Origin: SHZI01 sp032122615
Lineage (GTDB): Bacteria; Pseudomonadota; Gammaproteobacteria; Steroidobacterales; GCA-2729495
Direction: 5' to 3'
NCBI GenBank assembly: GCA_032122615.1
Contig: JAQBGF010000158.1
Coordinates: 1 to 6,073 of the forward strand
DNA length: 6,073 nt
How positions within the stretch are numbered: the stretch's first letter is position 1; each line of letters opens with the position of its first letter. The notes under the pieces are model-generated. The model saw only the letters and a list, made by a program, of their open reading frames with translations, had not been told where the DNA came from and did not search any database. The position numbers and the translations under genes are program-made. Shown here piece after piece: positions 5,782 through 6,073 of the stretch.

Positions 5782-5806
5782 CTTCTACTCACGGACTGCA
5801 CCATGG

Positions 5807-5999
5807 AACCCGCTTCGGAGGCTGTGTAAAAACTCCGGTTTTTTCATCGGTGGCGAAGAATTTCTCCACCGAGCCCACCGCTACGGAGCTATCGGTGCAC
5901 ACGCCTACCACCGCATTGCTGTCCGCTGCTGCGAATCGCGGCGCTGGTCCCACCGTCAGAAATCGAAGCGCGTTTTTACACAGCCTCTTCGGCGGGTTT
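5807..5999 (+). terminator. Hairpin split by a MITE (ancestral terminator-like site)
   Basis: AACCCGC (5807-5813) and GCGGGTT (5992-5998) are perfect inverted complements, separated by TTCG, the 170-bp MITE and a second TTCG. Removing the element and one TTCG restores AACCCGC-TTCG-GCGGGTTT, a 7-bp stem capped by the very stable C(UUCG)G tetraloop. On the plus strand it is followed by T-rich sequence (TCTTGCTTT), as in an intrinsic terminator. It would end transcripts from the left, and on the minus strand it overlaps the 3' end of the gene entering from the right. Confidence 0.6.
5818..5987. mobile_element. 170-bp MITE with 16-bp terminal inverted repeats
   Basis: The ends are perfect 16-bp inverted repeats, GAGGCTGTGTAAAAAC at 5818-5833 and its complement at 5972-5987. 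They are flanked directly by a 4-bp direct repeat, TTCG (5814-5817 and 5988-5991), which is the expected target-site duplication. The interior is about 138 bp and encodes no transposase, so this is a non-autonomous element moved in trans. End sequences of the GGCTGTGTAAAAAC kind are known to me from IS5/IS1182-like DDE elements; the parent family is inferred. A minus-strand open frame (5789-6061) crosses the element but reads through flank, repeat and interior alike and is not a gene. Confidence 0.8.
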
Positions 6000-6073
6000 C
6001 TTGCTTTGGCCAGGGGCGAATCGGGGGATTCGGTTGGCATAGTCTTCCAGTTCGAGCTCACGAGTTGTGCAGG
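5976..6073 (-). CDS. C-terminus of an unrecognised protein, ended inside the MITE repeat
   Basis: The minus strand entering from the right edge is open and protein-like: TTRELELEDYANRIPRF, then APGQSKKPAEEAV and TAA at 5976-5978. The stop and the last three codons lie in the MITE end (GAG GCT GTG TAA). Without the insertion the frame would run through the restored hairpin as KKPAEAGS and end about a dozen codons later. The insertion therefore altered the extreme C-terminus only. The start and most of the gene are outside the window. I cannot name the family from about 32 residues. Confidence 0.4.
   Translation of the reverse strand, partial: CTTRELELEDYANRIPRFAPGQSKKPAEEAV

Noticed and set aside
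5789..6061. A 90-codon minus-strand frame crossing the MITE
   Set aside because: It reads through both terminal repeats and the flanks of a mobile element. The neighbouring frame ending at 5976 looks more protein-like.

Overview
The window is GC-rich, densely coding on both strands, and reads like an environmental proteobacterium, most likely a gammaproteobacterium. This rests on a YfhL-type ferredoxin, remnants of dockerin-like and PEP-CTERM-like tails, an exported haloalkane dehalogenase, and small mobile-type repeats (a REP-like palindrome and a MITE). The taxonomic placement is inference, not proof.

Layout, left to right. Positions 1-96 are the 3' end of a plus-strand gene ending in a dockerin-like calcium loop, followed in frame by a decayed PEP-CTERM-like tail (178-222). 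A minus-strand gene (326-1510) encodes a membrane-anchored six-bladed NHL propeller. A REP-like palindrome (1666-1693) separates it from a frameshifted minus-strand gene for a secreted FN3-type protein (1710 to about 2379). After a 370-base gene-free leader with two back-to-back hairpins comes a two-gene plus-strand operon: a 77-aa HMA metal-binding protein (2752-2985) and an unrecognised 303-aa cysteine-rich protein (3014-3925). A convergent minus-strand gene encodes a YfhL/Alvin-type 2[4Fe-4S] ferredoxin (4030-4311). Divergent from it is a Tat-signal haloalkane dehalogenase (4591-5574). Immediately downstream lies a second dockerin-like plus PEP-CTERM-like relic (5614-5781), homologous to the one at the left edge. 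A 170-bp MITE (5818-5987) follows, inserted in the TTCG loop of a hairpin, and it supplies the stop codon of a minus-strand gene entering from the right.

How the genes relate. The HMA protein and the cysteine-rich protein form a credible unit. The small protein has a MxCxxC metal site. The large one has a TRASH-like N-terminus (CxxC, then CxxxC) followed by two copies of a CxxC-x7-C ... W-C-x-H module. This pair is the best candidate here for an undescribed metal-handling system. The ferredoxin, NHL protein and dehalogenase look like independent single-gene units. The two dockerin/PEP-CTERM relics, the broken FN3 gene, the REP-like palindrome and the MITE indicate an accessory region shaped by duplication, decay and small mobile elements.
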